Assembly (NCBI GenBank): GCA_963754265.1 | Contig: CAVWFB010000003.1 | Span: forward strand, 124,001-188,000 | From: AC-32 sp963754265 | GTDB taxonomy: Bacteria > Actinomycetota > Thermoleophilia > Gaiellales > Gaiellaceae | DNA length: 64,000 nt | Reading direction: 5' to 3' | In this document: in pieces, positions 8,994 to 19,182 of the stretch | Numbering within the stretch: position 1 is the first letter of the stretch | Layout: each line of letters starts with the position of its first letter | Translations under genes and position numbers: made by a program | Notes under the pieces: model-generated | What the model saw: the letters and a program-made list of their open reading frames with translations, nothing else | What the model was told of the DNA's origin: nothing | The model's database searches: none

Positions 8994-9796
8994 GCCAGCG
9001 GCAGCCCATCCTCGAGGCGCAGGGGCTCGTCAAGCGCTACGGCCAGGTCGTGGCGCTGGACGGAGCCGACTTCGACCTCTTCCCCGACGAGATCCTCGCG
9101 ATCATCGGAGACAACGGGGCCGGCAAGTCGACGCTGATCAAGGCGCTCTCGGGGGCGCTCCAGCCGGACGAGGGTGAGATCCGGCTCGACGGCAAGCAGG
9201 TGCATTTCCGATCCCCGCGCGATGCGCGGCGGGCCGGGATCGAGACCGTCTACCAGGATCTCGCGGTCGCACCGGCGCTCGACATCGCGTCCAACATCTT
9301 TCTCGGCAGAGAGGCTCGTCGGCGCGGACCGCTGGGGCTTGCGCTTCGAATCCTGGACAAGCGCGCGATGCGGCGCGAGGCGGCTCAGCACTTCAGCGAC
9401 CTCAAGATCGGCGTCCAGTCGATGACCCAGCCCGTCGAGAACCTCTCCGGCGGGCAGCGTCAGGGCGTCGCCGTGGCGCGGGCCGCGAAGTGGGCCCAGC
9501 GGCTGGCGATCATGGACGAGCCCACCGCAGCACTCGGGGTCAGGGAGACGCGCCAGGTGCTCGACCTGATCCGGCGTGTCCGCGACCGCGGGCTGCCGGT
9601 GATCCTGATCAGCCACGACATGCCCCACGTCTTCGAGCTTGCCGACCGGATCCAGATCATGAGGCTCGGCCGTCGCGTCGCGATGGTGACGCCGCACACG
9701 CACACGATGCCGGAGGCGGTGGCGATCATGACCGGCGCCACCCAGAGCGAGGTCGACCGAACGCTCGTCAAGGACACCCAGGTGGAGCCGCAGTGA
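8990..9796 (+). CDS. sugar ABC transporter ATPase, single-domain FrcA type
   Basis: 268 residues with one nucleotide-binding domain: Walker A GDNGAGKST, Q-loop YQDLAV, signature LSGGQRQ, Walker B LAIMDEPTAALG and the switch His in LISHDMPH. RbsA/XylG-type importers normally carry two fused ATPase domains of about 500 residues. This protein has one, like FrcA of the rhizobial fructose system, so it would act as a homodimer. The GTG start overlaps the permease stop and its own stop overlaps the next gene, both as GTGA. Confidence 0.92.
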   Translation: MSQRQPILEAQGLVKRYGQVVALDGADFDLFPDEILAIIGDNGAGKSTLIKALSGALQPDEGEIRLDGKQVHFRSPRDARRAGIETVYQDLAVAPALDIASNIFLGREARRRGPLGLALRILDKRAMRREAAQHFSDLKIGVQSMTQPVENLSGGQRQGVAVARAAKWAQRLAIMDEPTAALGVRETRQVLDLIRRVRDRGLPVILISHDMPHVFELADRIQIMRLGRRVAMVTPHTHTMPEAVAIMTGATQSEVDRTLVKDTQVEPQ

Positions 9797-10799
9797 TCAG
9801 GTGGGGCCTGCTCTCCACGGCGCGCATCAATCGCCTCGTGCTCGAAGGGGCGGCCGAGACCGGCGAGGTTGACGTGGTCGCCGTGGCGAGCCGTGATGCG
9901 CAGCGGGCCGAGAGCTACGCGCGCGAGCACGGAATCCCGAGAGCGTACGGGAGCTACCAGGCACTGCTCGAAGACCTCGACGTGGAAGCCGTCTACATCT
10001 CGCTGCCGAACGCGTTGCACGTCGAGTGGACGCTGCGAGCGCTCGAGGCGGGGAAGCACGTGCTCTGCGAGAAGCCGTTCTCTCGTCGCCCCGAGGCCGT
10101 CGAGCGAGCCTTCGCGCTGGCCGACTCGAAGGGGCTCGTGCTCTCGGAGGCGTTCATGTGGCGACACCACCCCCAGACGAAGGCGCTCGCCGCGCTGACC
10201 GCCGAGGGCGCGGTCGGCCGGCTGAGGCTCGTCCGGGCCTCCTTCGGCTTCCAGCTCGCCTCCGTCCACGGCCCCGACGACACGCGCTTCAGCCCGGAGC
10301 TCGACGGCGGCTCGCTGATGGATGTCGGCTCCTACTGCGTGAACGCGATTCGCCTCCTCGCGGGCGAGCCGGAGCGCGTCCAGGGGGAGCAGGCGCTCGG
10401 CGAGAGCGGCGTCGACGTCGTCTTTGCCGGGACGCTTCGGTGCGCGGGCGACGTCCTCGCGCAGTTCGACTGCGGCTTCGTCCTGCCGGATCGCGCAGCG
10501 CTCGAGGTCGTGGGCGAGGACGGAAGCCTCGTCGTCGGCGATCCCTGGCACGTTCGCTCGCCGGGCATCGAGCTGCGGCGGGAAGGGGCGCCGCGGGTCG
10601 AGCCGATCCCGATCGAGCCCACGAACTCGTACCGGCTCGAGCTCGAGGACGTGTGCGCGGCGATCAGGGGCGCTGCGGCGCCTTTGCTCGGTCGTGACGA
10701 CGCGCTCGGCCAGGCGCGCGCGATCGACGCGCTCTACCGCTCCGCTGCCGGGACCGTCCCCGTCGACCTGCCCACCCCCACGAGTCAAGGGAGCGCCTC

Positions 10800-10803
<4 letters not shown>
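9793..10803 (+). CDS. Gfo/Idh/MocA-family oxidoreductase
   Basis: 336-residue NAD(P)-dependent sugar or polyol dehydrogenase. The N-terminal Rossmann fold has WGLLSTARINRLVLEGA instead of a strict GxGxxG, and the family motif AGKHVLCEKPFSRRPEA contains the catalytic-site Lys of EKP. The C-terminal GFO_IDH_MocA_C part includes GGSLMDVGSYCVNAIRLLAG. The dehydrogenases closest in motif are those acting on glucose, fructose, xylose or inositol. Overlaps of 4 nt on both sides (GTGA, ATGA) place it inside the importer operon, so it probably oxidises or reduces the imported sugar. Confidence 0.9.
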
Positions 10804-11825
<1,022 letters not shown>

Positions 11826-11830
11826 AGAGC

Positions 11831-12448
11831 CTGGCGGGCCACCTGCTCTCCGCCGTCGATTCGACACCCGGGCGCTTCCTGCTCGGCATCGCGGGCCCGC
11901 CGGCCGCGGGAAAGACGAAGCTGGCCGCGGCGCTGGCGGAGCTGATCGCCCGCGCGCGCGGCGACGGTTTCGCGGTCGTCGCGCCGATGGACGGATTCCA
12001 TCTCGCGAACGCGGTACTCGACGCGCTCGGGCTGCGCCCGGTGAAGGGCGCGCCCGAGACCTTCGACGTCGACCGGTTCGTGCAGCACCTGCGACGGGTC
12101 CGGGAAGAGCCGGAGACGACGCTGCTGTGGCCCGAGTTCCAACGGGAGCTCGACGAGCCGACACCGGCGGCAATCGCGATCACGCCTCAGGCGAAGCTCG
12201 TGATCGTCGAGGGGAACTACCTGCTCCTCGCCCGGTCGCGATGGCGGGAGGTGCGGCCCCTCCTCGACGCCGTCTGGTACGTCGACGCCCCGCGCGACCT
12301 CCTGCGGAAGAGGCTGCTCGAACGCCACCTCGCCGCAGGCCGTTCCGAGGAAGACGTCATCCGTCAGGTCGACGGCAGCGAGCTTCCCAACGCGGAGCTC
12401 GTGGAGCAGAGCCGCGGGCGGGCCGACAAAGTCGTCAGAAGCGGCTAG
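11831..12448 (+). CDS. P-loop sugar/nucleoside kinase, FrcK/uridine-kinase-like
   Basis: About 205 residues. LLGIAGPPAAGKTKLAAALA is a Walker A motif, followed by APMDGFHLANAVLDALG, KGAPETFDVDRFV, a Walker B-like LVIVEGNYLLLA and the lid RKRLLERHLAAGRSEEDV, all typical of the nucleoside/nucleotide kinase family that includes FrcK of fructose transport operons. No in-frame ATG, GTG or TTG lies near the expected N-terminus. A CTG at 11831, 6 nt after the aldo/keto reductase stop, is the best-placed start, and any standard start would lie far upstream inside that gene. The stop is shared with the convergent aminotransferase as CTAG. Function is inferred from family and operon context. Confidence 0.82.
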   Translation: MAGHLLSAVDSTPGRFLLGIAGPPAAGKTKLAAALAELIARARGDGFAVVAPMDGFHLANAVLDALGLRPVKGAPETFDVDRFVQHLRRVREEPETTLLWPEFQRELDEPTPAAIAITPQAKLVIVEGNYLLLARSRWREVRPLLDAVWYVDAPRDLLRKRLLERHLAAGRSEEDVIRQVDGSELPNAELVEQSRGRADKVVRSG

Positions 12449-13794
12449 CCCCAGCCTGCCGAGGACAGCTCGCGGGCGGCCTCGCCGAAGACCTCCGTGT
12501 GCCGGTCGACGTCGGCCGCCGTCGTCGCGGGCGACATCAGCGCCATGTTGTGGAACGGCGTCAGCAGGATGCCGCGGTTCAGCGCGTAGAGATGGATGAA
12601 CCGGTCGAGCTCGGCGTCGCCGCCGGCGGCTGCCTCGCTCCCGTTCCGGGGCCGCTCGGGACGGAAGAGGTATTCGACCCGGCAGCCGAGCCGCGTCACG
12701 TGCCAGGGAAGGTCGTGGCGCTCGATCGCGTCTGCGACGCCCGACTCGAAGCGCTCACCGAGGGCGATCATCCGCTCGAACGCCTCGTCGGTGAGGACCT
12801 CGGCCAGCGTGGCGCGAGTCGCCGCCAGCGAGAGCACGTTGGCGGCGACGGTGCCGCCGATCCCGCCGACGTCGGCCCGCTCGTCGCGCGGCAGCAGCTC
12901 CTCGAGCCGTCCTGCGACCTCGGCCGAGAACCCGTACGCGGCAACCGGGACGCCGCCGGCGATCGGCTTGCCGATCGTGAGCAGGTCGGGCTCGAGACCG
13001 TAGGCGGCGGTGTATCCACCCGGGCCGGCGCAGATGGTGTGCGTCTCGTCGATGATCAGGAGCGTTCCGTGACGACGCGTGGCGGCCCGCAACGCGTCGT
13101 GGAAGCCAGGCTCGGGCAGGACGATCCCGATGTTGGTCAGGGCGGGCTCGGCGAGAACGCACGCAACGTCGCCGTAGGCGAGCTCGGCCTCGAGCGCCTC
13201 GCCGTCGTTCCACTCGACCACGCGCGTGGTCTCGGCGAGCGGCACAGGGGCGCCGACGTTGCCCTCCCGCGATGTCACCGAGCCGTCCTCGAGCGTGGCG
13301 AACGTCTCGTCGACGGTGCCGTGGTAGCACCAGTTGAAGACGAGGATCTTCGGCCGCTTCGTCAGCTCGCGGGCGAGGCGGATGGCGAAGCGGTTCGCAT
13401 CCGTGGCCGTGAGCGCGAATTGCCAGCGCGGCAGGCCGAAGCGCCGGCCCAGCTCTCGCCCGACCCAGATCGCGTCTTCGCTCGGCAGCATCAGCGTGAT
13501 CCCGCGGCGCGCCTGCTCCTCGAGCGCCCGCACGGTCGGCCCCGGCGAGTGACCGGTCATCGCAGCGGTGTCGCCGAGGCAGAAGTCGACGTACTCGAGC
13601 CCGTCGACGTCGCGGAACCGCGCGCCTTCGGCCTCGGCCGCGAAGACCGGAAAGCCTCCTGCCCAGCGGGTCATCCACGGCATCGGCACCCCCGACAGGA
13701 GCGATTCCTCGGCCTCCAGGGCGAGCGCCCGCGAGCGCGGATGCTCGCGCTCGAAGCGCTCCAGCTCCCTGGGCAGCAGCTCGGCGGGCCTCAC
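12445..13794 (-). CDS. class III PLP-dependent aminotransferase (glutamate-1-semialdehyde aminomutase-like)
   Basis: 449 residues of fold-type I PLP enzyme. VDGLEYVDFCLGDTAAMTGH, WQFALTATDANRFAIRLAR, VFNWCYHGTVDE, the cofactor Asp in LLIIDETHTICAG and the Schiff-base Lys in LLTIGKPIAGGVPVAAYG are all present. It resembles HemL in these motifs, but the long N-terminal part and lack of other haem genes suggest a catabolic omega-aminotransferase. It starts at GTG 13794 and converges on the sugar operon, sharing the tetranucleotide CTAG for both stops. It lies back to back with the second sugar importer. The substrate is unknown. Confidence 0.88.
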   Translation of the reverse strand: MRPAELLPRELERFEREHPRSRALALEAEESLLSGVPMPWMTRWAGGFPVFAAEAEGARFRDVDGLEYVDFCLGDTAAMTGHSPGPTVRALEEQARRGITLMLPSEDAIWVGRELGRRFGLPRWQFALTATDANRFAIRLARELTKRPKILVFNWCYHGTVDETFATLEDGSVTSREGNVGAPVPLAETTRVVEWNDGEALEAELAYGDVACVLAEPALTNIGIVLPEPGFHDALRAATRRHGTLLIIDETHTICAGPGGYTAAYGLEPDLLTIGKPIAGGVPVAAYGFSAEVAGRLEELLPRDERADVGGIGGTVAANVLSLAATRATLAEVLTDEAFERMIALGERFESGVADAIERHDLPWHVTRLGCRVEYLFRPERPRNGSEAAAGGDAELDRFIHLYALNRGILLTPFHNMALMSPATTAADVDRHTEVFGEAARELSSAGWG

Positions 13795-13902
13795 GCGCTC
13801 AAGTCAACCACCTTCAAGCGCCTACAAGCACGAACTTCTTGCTTGTCCTGGCGTCTGAAACGTGGTACCAACATTTTCCGACAGCAAGAAAAGGAGTCGC
13901 AT

Positions 13903-14979
13903 ATGAGGAATCCACGCCGCCTGGCGATAGCCGCACTGTCCGGGGTCATCTTGGTGGGGCTGGTCGCCGCAACCGCGTCCGCCCGCACCAGCTCGCCGGC
14001 CAAACAGGCCGCCTCGATCAAGGCCTGCGTGCTGCTGCCTGACACCGTGACGTCGACGCGCTACACGCTGTTCGACGCGCCGTACCTGAAAGCGGCGTTC
14101 AAGAAGGCCGGGGTTCCGGCACTCATCCTGAACGCGCACAAGGACCCGCAGAAGCAGAAGTCCCAGGCGCAGCAGTGCCTGGCCCAGGGTGCGAAGGTCG
14201 CCCTGTTCGACCAGCTCGACCCGGCCTCGGGCGCGTCGATCACCGACCTGCTCGTCGCCGGCGGGGCCAAGGTCATCGACTACGACCGCCTCGTGGTTGG
14301 CAGCAAGGCGTCCTACTACGTGTCATTCGACAACCCGACTGTCGGGAAGCTGATGGCCAAGGGCATCATCGCCGCGATGAAGGCGAAGAAGATCTACGGC
14401 AAGCACCCCGTGGTCTCCGAGCTGAATGGCGACATCAAGGACAACAACGCCAAGCAGTTCAAGCAGGGTTACGACTCGGTGCTGAACCCGCTCTTCAAGA
14501 ACGGCACGTTCAAGAAGGCGGCGTCGGGTGACCAGTGGACCGATTGGGACGCGATCAAGGGCCGCCGGATCTTCGACCAGATCCTCGCGCGCAACGGCAA
14601 CAAGGTGAACGCCTCGATCGCCGCCAACGACGGCCTGGCCGGAGCGATCATCTCGTCGCTGAAGGCCCACGGCCTCAAGCCGATTCCGGTCAGCGGCCAG
14701 GACGCGACGCCCACCGGCGTCCAGTACATCCTCGCCGGCTGGCAGAGCGGAACGGTCTACAAGTCCGTACGCAAGGAGGCGAACGCCGCGGCGGCAGCCG
14801 CGATCGCGATCGTCAAGGGCAAGAAGGTCCCGGGCGTCAACGGCAACGTCAGCGGGACGAAGTCGATCATCCTGAAGCCGGTCTGGGTAACGAAGAAGAA
14901 CTACAAGCTGCTCTTCACGGAAGGCTTCCTGAAGAGGAGCCAGGTCTGCATCGGGCAGTACAAGAAGCTCTGCAAGTAA
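13903..14979 (+). CDS. sugar ABC transporter substrate-binding protein (XylF-like)
   Basis: 358-residue exported binding protein with a signal peptide (LAIAALSGVILVGLVAATASA). The mature domain has ACVLLPDTVTSTRYTLFD, VALFDQLDPASGASI, KVIDYDRLV, IAANDGLAGAIISSLKAHG and PVSGQDATPTGVQYILAG, the pattern of D-xylose-binding protein XylF. The ATG at 13903 follows AAGGAG at 13891-13896 with ideal spacing. It heads the second importer operon. The C-terminal Lys/Cys-rich tail (SQVCIGQYKKLCK) may form a disulfide. It is clearly a different lineage from the binding protein at 6857, so the cell imports at least two sugars from this locus. Confidence 0.92.
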   Translation: MRNPRRLAIAALSGVILVGLVAATASARTSSPAKQAASIKACVLLPDTVTSTRYTLFDAPYLKAAFKKAGVPALILNAHKDPQKQKSQAQQCLAQGAKVALFDQLDPASGASITDLLVAGGAKVIDYDRLVVGSKASYYVSFDNPTVGKLMAKGIIAAMKAKKIYGKHPVVSELNGDIKDNNAKQFKQGYDSVLNPLFKNGTFKKAASGDQWTDWDAIKGRRIFDQILARNGNKVNASIAANDGLAGAIISSLKAHGLKPIPVSGQDATPTGVQYILAGWQSGTVYKSVRKEANAAAAAAIAIVKGKKVPGVNGNVSGTKSIILKPVWVTKKNYKLLFTEGFLKRSQVCIGQYKKLCK

Positions 14980-14990
14980 CAGGCCTCCGT

Positions 14991-15020
14991 GGCTGGGGCG
15001 CTCCTCGGAGCGCCCCAGCC
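14991..15020 (+). terminator. 30-nt hairpin after XylF-like gene
   Basis: A 14-base inverted repeat (14991-15004 with 15007-15020) separated by only two bases, immediately after the stop of the binding-protein gene. There is no T-run. It mirrors the hairpin after the other sugar binding-protein gene, consistent with differential expression of the binding protein over the ATPase and permease. Confidence 0.65.
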
Positions 15021-15036
15021 GTGGTACAAACCCCGG

Positions 15037-15807
15037 GTGAGCGAGCCGTCTCCTCCGACGCTGGAGCTTCGCGGGGTCTCCAAGAACTTCGGCTCCGTGC
15101 AGGCGCTGCAGGAAGTCGACTTCGAGGTTCGGGACGGCGAGGTGATGGCGCTCGTCGGTGACAACGGCGCCGGCAAGTCCACCCTGATCAAGTGCGTCGC
15201 TGGGATCTACTCGATCGACGGCGGCGAAATCCTGTTCGACGGCAGGCGCGTGACGATCCACGGCCCGAAGGACGCGGCCAAGCTCGGGATCGAGGTCGTC
15301 TACCAGGACCTTGCGCTCTGCGACAACCTCGACGTCGTTCAGAACATGTACCTCGGCCGCGAGGAGCGCGACTTCTTCTTCCGGCTGAAGGAGTCGCCCA
15401 TGGAGCAGAAGACCGCCGAAACGCTTGCGTCGCTCTCGGTGACGACGATCAGGTCGGTCCGCCAGCCGGTGGCGACGCTCTCCGGCGGCCAGCGCCAGTC
15501 GGTCGCGGTCGCGCGGTCGGTGATGTGGAACAACCGCGTGGTCTTCCTCGACGAGCCGACCGCGGCGCTCGGAGTGGCACAAACCCGGCAGGTGCTCGCC
15601 CTCGTCAAGCGACTCGCCGAGCAGGGCATCGCCGTCGTGCTCGTCTCGCACAACCTCGTCGACGTCTTCGAGGTGGCCGACCGAATCTCGGTCCTGCGTC
15701 TCGGCCGGAACATCGGCGTCTACGAGAGGGACAAGACGAACCAGCAGGAGATCGTGCAGGCGATCACGTTCGGAGCAGCGCACGAGGAGACGGAGGTCGC
15801 GACCTGA
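15037..15807 (+). CDS. sugar ABC transporter ATPase, single-domain
   Basis: 256 residues: Walker A GDNGAGKST, Q-loop YQDLAL, signature LSGGQRQ, Walker B VVFLDEPTAALG and switch His in LVSHNLVD. Like the ATPase at 8990 it has one domain rather than the two of XylG, and the two proteins share motif wording, so they are paralogues. The GTG at 15037 follows the hairpin and starts the protein just before the conserved LELRGVSKNFG. Its stop TGA overlaps the apparent start of the permease as CTGA. Confidence 0.92.
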   Translation: MSEPSPPTLELRGVSKNFGSVQALQEVDFEVRDGEVMALVGDNGAGKSTLIKCVAGIYSIDGGEILFDGRRVTIHGPKDAAKLGIEVVYQDLALCDNLDVVQNMYLGREERDFFFRLKESPMEQKTAETLASLSVTTIRSVRQPVATLSGGQRQSVAVARSVMWNNRVVFLDEPTAALGVAQTRQVLALVKRLAEQGIAVVLVSHNLVDVFEVADRISVLRLGRNIGVYERDKTNQQEIVQAITFGAAHEETEVAT

Positions 15808-17033
15808 GCACCGCCGCACCGGCCGAGGTGGCAGCGGCCGCCGAAGACGCCAGCCTCGGCGGGCTCCTCCGCGCGCGCTGGGAGGCATTCAAGGGCGGAG
15901 ACGTCGGCAGCGCGCCGGTGATCGTCGGGGTGATCGCGATCACGATCTTCTTCACCTCGAAGAGCAGCATCTTCTTCACCGCGGTCAACTTCTCGAACCT
16001 GATCCAGCAGATGGCGGGTGTGACCGTGATTGCGATCGGGGTCGTCTTCGTGCTCCTGATCGGCGAGATCGACCTCTCGATCGGCTACGTCAGCGGCCTC
16101 GCGGGCGTGATCGTCGCCGAGCTCCAGGTGCCCGGCTCGAGCCACGACTACCCGGGCCTGATCGCACTCGCGGCGGCGATCGGAGCGGGCGCGGCGATCG
16201 GCGCCCTGCAGGGCTCGTTCGTCGCGTTGATCGGCGTGCCCTCCTTCGTGGTCACCCTGGCCGGGCTGCTCATCTGGCAGGGCGTGATCCTCAAAGCGCT
16301 CGGGTCCGAGGGCGTGATCGGGATCCAGGACCACCAGATCAACGACGTCGCGAACTACGTGCTGACGAAGAACACGGGCTGGATCGTGGCGATCGTGTTC
16401 TCGGTCGGCTACGCGCTTGCCGTCTTCGGCACCTATCTGAGCCGCAGGCGCGCCGGGCTGCCGGCCGGCAACGTGATCGTCGCGATCGCGCGGGTCGTGT
16501 TCTTCGGGGGGCTCGCCTTCGCCGCGGTCGCGGTCTGCAACCACTACCGGGGCGTGCCCCTGGTCGGGCTGATCGTCCTCTTCCTGACCGTCCTCGGCGC
16601 CTACGTCGCCGGGCGGACGACCTTCGGCCGCCACGTCTACGCGGTTGGCGGGAACGCCGAGGCGGCGCGCCGAGCAGGCATCAATGTGAAGCTGATCCGG
16701 ATCTTCGTGTTCATGATCTCCGGCTCGATGGCGGCGATGGGCGGAATCATCTTCGCCTCCCGCCTCAACTCGGTCGACCTGACCGCCGGCGGGGGCACGA
16801 TCCTGCTCGACTCGATCTCGGCGGCGGTGATCGGCGGGGTCAGCCTCTTCGGCGGCCGCGGCCGGGTCAGCGGCGCGCTCTTCGGCGGGCTGATCATCGG
16901 CATGATCGCCAACGGGATCGACCTGGTCGGCTACACCGACGCGGTCAAGTTCATCACGACCGGCGTCATCCTGCTCGCGGCCGTGACGCTCGACACCGTG
17001 GCGCGCCGGCGCCAGGCCGCCGCCGGCCGCTAG
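15804..17033 (+). CDS. sugar ABC transporter permease (XylH-like)
   Basis: 409-residue inner-membrane permease with about eleven hydrophobic helices, longer than the permease at 7986, as is usual for XylH. Motifs: VFVLLIGEIDLSIGYVSGL, GVPSFVVTLAGLLIWQG, GRHVYAVGGNAEAARRAGIN and VIGGVSLFGGRGRVSGALFG. The N-terminal LRARWEAFKGGDVGS preceding the first helix is also seen in XylH-type proteins, which supports a start at or before it. The only start touching the ATPase stop is CTG at 15804 (CTGA overlap); a GTG at 15828 is the in-frame alternative. The stop is shared with the convergent MFS gene as CTAG. Confidence 0.9.
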   Translation: MSTAAPAEVAAAAEDASLGGLLRARWEAFKGGDVGSAPVIVGVIAITIFFTSKSSIFFTAVNFSNLIQQMAGVTVIAIGVVFVLLIGEIDLSIGYVSGLAGVIVAELQVPGSSHDYPGLIALAAAIGAGAAIGALQGSFVALIGVPSFVVTLAGLLIWQGVILKALGSEGVIGIQDHQINDVANYVLTKNTGWIVAIVFSVGYALAVFGTYLSRRRAGLPAGNVIVAIARVVFFGGLAFAAVAVCNHYRGVPLVGLIVLFLTVLGAYVAGRTTFGRHVYAVGGNAEAARRAGINVKLIRIFVFMISGSMAAMGGIIFASRLNSVDLTAGGGTILLDSISAAVIGGVSLFGGRGRVSGALFGGLIIGMIANGIDLVGYTDAVKFITTGVILLAAVTLDTVARRRQAAAGR

Positions 17034-18208
17034 TCGAGACGCGGGATCAGCGCGACCGCGCTGACGAGCATCCACGCGCCGAGGTAGAGGAACGCCGCGC
17101 GAGGCGAGACGAGCGTCCACAGCGCCCCCGCGACCGCGGAGGCCGCGAGGTTGCCGAAGCTCTGCACCGCCGCGAGCGCACCGAACGCCGAACCGCGCAG
17201 GTTCTCGGGCGCGAGGGTCGCCACCGCCGCATGCTCGGCGGTCTCGGTCAGGCCGATCCCGACGCCGGCGCCCGCGAACAGGAGCGCGAGCACGGCGACG
17301 CTCGAGCCCGTGAAGGCGAAGCCGCCGTAGGCGACGAGGAAGATCAGCACCCCGCCGAGCAGGACGACGATCCCACCACGCCGATCGGTGGCGTGGCCGG
17401 CGGGGATGCTGGCGAGGGTGGCGGCGAGGTTGTAGGCCGCGTAGAGGACGAGCGCGACCTTGACGGCGGAGTCGTGGCCTCGCTCCGGGGTGAGCAGGTC
17501 GGTCGCCCTCAGGATCAACAGCGTGGCCGCGACGTTGCCGAGCTCGAAGGCCGAAACGGCCAGCAGCAGGCGCCCGAGCTCGCCGCGTAGCACCGGCCGC
17601 ACGCGCAGCCGCAGAGGCGGCCGCTCGTGCCGCTCGAGCTTCGGCGCGGATGTGATCGCGATGAAGATCGCGGCGGCGGCCAGGAAGCCCGGAACGACCG
17701 AGAGCAGGATCGACTCGCGCACGCCGATCACCGCGATGAGCCCGAGCGCGAGCAGCGGCCCAACGATCGCGCCGAAGTTGTCCATCGCGCGCTCGAAGCC
17801 GTAGGCCCGCCCGTACGCCTCGCGCGGCACGACGTCGGTCAGGAGCGCGTTGCGCGAGGGCGTGCGCAGCCCGCGCGTCAACCAGGCGCCCGTTCGGAGG
17901 ACGCCGACCTGCCAGGCCGCGGTCGCGATGCCGATCAGGGCCTGCAGGACGGCGGTGGCCGAGTAGCCGCCCATCGCCGTCGCGCGCCGGCGGGCAGGGT
18001 CGTCGGCGAGCGCGCCGCCCGCGAGCCTCGCCGCGCCCGCGACGCCGTCGGCAACGCCTTCGATCGCACCGAGCGCGGCTGCCGGCGCGCCGATGGTCGA
18101 GGTCAGGAACGACGGCAGAAGCGAGGTCACGACCTCCTGCCCGACGTCGGAGAAGAAGCTCGCGGCGCCGATCCCGCCGACGCTGCGGTTCAGCCAGCGA
18201 GGATGCAA
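17030..18208 (-). CDS. MFS transporter
   Basis: About 392 residues with roughly twelve hydrophobic segments. The loop between helices 2 and 3 reads GGALADDPARRR, and the central loop is short and basic (LERHERPPLRLRVRP). A second-half cytoplasmic loop AGHATDRRGG is the MFS signature. Sequence such as FFSDVGQEVVTSLLPSFL resembles the group of actinobacterial major facilitators annotated as drug or metabolite exporters. A TTG at 18208 is the best start. It overlaps the peptide-transporter ATPase gene by 19 nt and is probably the last gene of that operon. Its stop shares CTAG with the convergent XylH-like gene. The substrate is unknown. Confidence 0.82.
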   Translation of the reverse strand: MHPRWLNRSVGGIGAASFFSDVGQEVVTSLLPSFLTSTIGAPAAALGAIEGVADGVAGAARLAGGALADDPARRRATAMGGYSATAVLQALIGIATAAWQVGVLRTGAWLTRGLRTPSRNALLTDVVPREAYGRAYGFERAMDNFGAIVGPLLALGLIAVIGVRESILLSVVPGFLAAAAIFIAITSAPKLERHERPPLRLRVRPVLRGELGRLLLAVSAFELGNVAATLLILRATDLLTPERGHDSAVKVALVLYAAYNLAATLASIPAGHATDRRGGIVVLLGGVLIFLVAYGGFAFTGSSVAVLALLFAGAGVGIGLTETAEHAAVATLAPENLRGSAFGALAAVQSFGNLAASAVAGALWTLVSPRAAFLYLGAWMLVSAVALIPRLD

Positions 18209-19182
18209 GCGGCCCGGTGCCCCGGCGCGGCGCCGTGGCGCTCGAGAGCAGGGTCGATCTCGCGGCAATCCGCGATCGCCAAGGGGCAGCGCGGGTGGAA
18301 ACGGCAGCCGCGAGGGATCCGGATCGCGTCGGGCGCCTCGCCGGTCAGGATCAGCGGGCGCGAGCGGTCACGCGGGTCGCGCCGCGGGACGACCGAGAGC
18401 AGTGCCTTCGTATACGGGTGCTGCGGGTCGCGCACCACCGCCTCGGCGGGCCCCTCCTCGACGATCCGACCCAGGTACATGACCGCGATCCGGTCGGCGA
18501 AGCGCGCCGCCGTGGACAGGTCGTGCGTGATCATCAGGATCCCGAGACCCGCCTCCCGCAAGCTGTCGAGCAGTCGGAGAACACCCGCCCGAACCGATAC
18601 GTCCAGCATCGAGACAGGCTCGTCGGCGACGAGCAGGTCGGGCCCGAGCACGATGCTCGCGGCGATGGCGACTCGTTGCCGCTGGCCGCCGGAGAGCTCG
18701 TGAGGGAAACGCTCGAGGAAGAGGTCCGGCGGCGTCAGCTCGACGCGCGCGAGCGCGTCCCGGACGAGCTCGGCCCGCTCGCGCTTCGAGCCGGAGCGGT
18801 GGATCAGCAGCGGCTCCTCGACGGTCGACTTGACCGTGAGGCGCGGGTCGAGCGACTCGTACGGATCCTGGTAGATGATCTGCATCCGCCTCCGCAGCGG
18901 CCTCAGGGCGCTGTTCGGCAGCGTCGTGATGTCCTCGCCGTCGAAGCTGATGCGGCCCGCGACCGGGTCGAGCAGCCGCAGCACGGTCTGCGCCGTCGTG
19001 GTCTTGCCACAACCCGACTCGCCCACGAGTGCGAGCAGCTCCCCGCGTCCGACCGAGAACGAGACGCCGTCCACGGCCCTGACCAGCTTCTGCGGCCGCC
19101 GCGCCATCGTGCCGACGAGGCCGCGGGGGACCACATAGTGGACGACGAGATCCTCGACCGCGAGCAGGCCGTTCGAGCTCAC
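18190..19182 (-). CDS. oligopeptide/dipeptide ABC transporter ATPase (DppF/OppF-like)
   Basis: 330 residues: Walker A GESGCGKTT, Q-loop IYQDPYESLDPR, signature LSGGQRQ, Walker B LLVADEPVSMLD, switch His MITHDL. The C-terminal oligo_HPY domain has GCRFHPRCPLAIADCRE, the Cys-rich motif of Opp/Dpp ATPases that can bind an Fe-S cluster. It pairs with the ATPase at 19179-20150. The GTG start overlaps that gene's stop as GTGA. It powers uptake of peptides through the permeases at 20147-22062. Confidence 0.92.
   Translation of the reverse strand: MSSNGLLAVEDLVVHYVVPRGLVGTMARRPQKLVRAVDGVSFSVGRGELLALVGESGCGKTTTAQTVLRLLDPVAGRISFDGEDITTLPNSALRPLRRRMQIIYQDPYESLDPRLTVKSTVEEPLLIHRSGSKRERAELVRDALARVELTPPDLFLERFPHELSGGQRQRVAIAASIVLGPDLLVADEPVSMLDVSVRAGVLRLLDSLREAGLGILMITHDLSTAARFADRIAVMYLGRIVEEGPAEAVVRDPQHPYTKALLSVVPRRDPRDRSRPLILTGEAPDAIRIPRGCRFHPRCPLAIADCREIDPALERHGAAPGHRAACILAG

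Noticed and set aside
12445..13794. Calling the aminotransferase hemL (glutamate-1-semialdehyde aminomutase)
   Set aside because: Core motifs match the wider class III group, there are no haem biosynthesis neighbours, and the context is sugar and amine catabolism.
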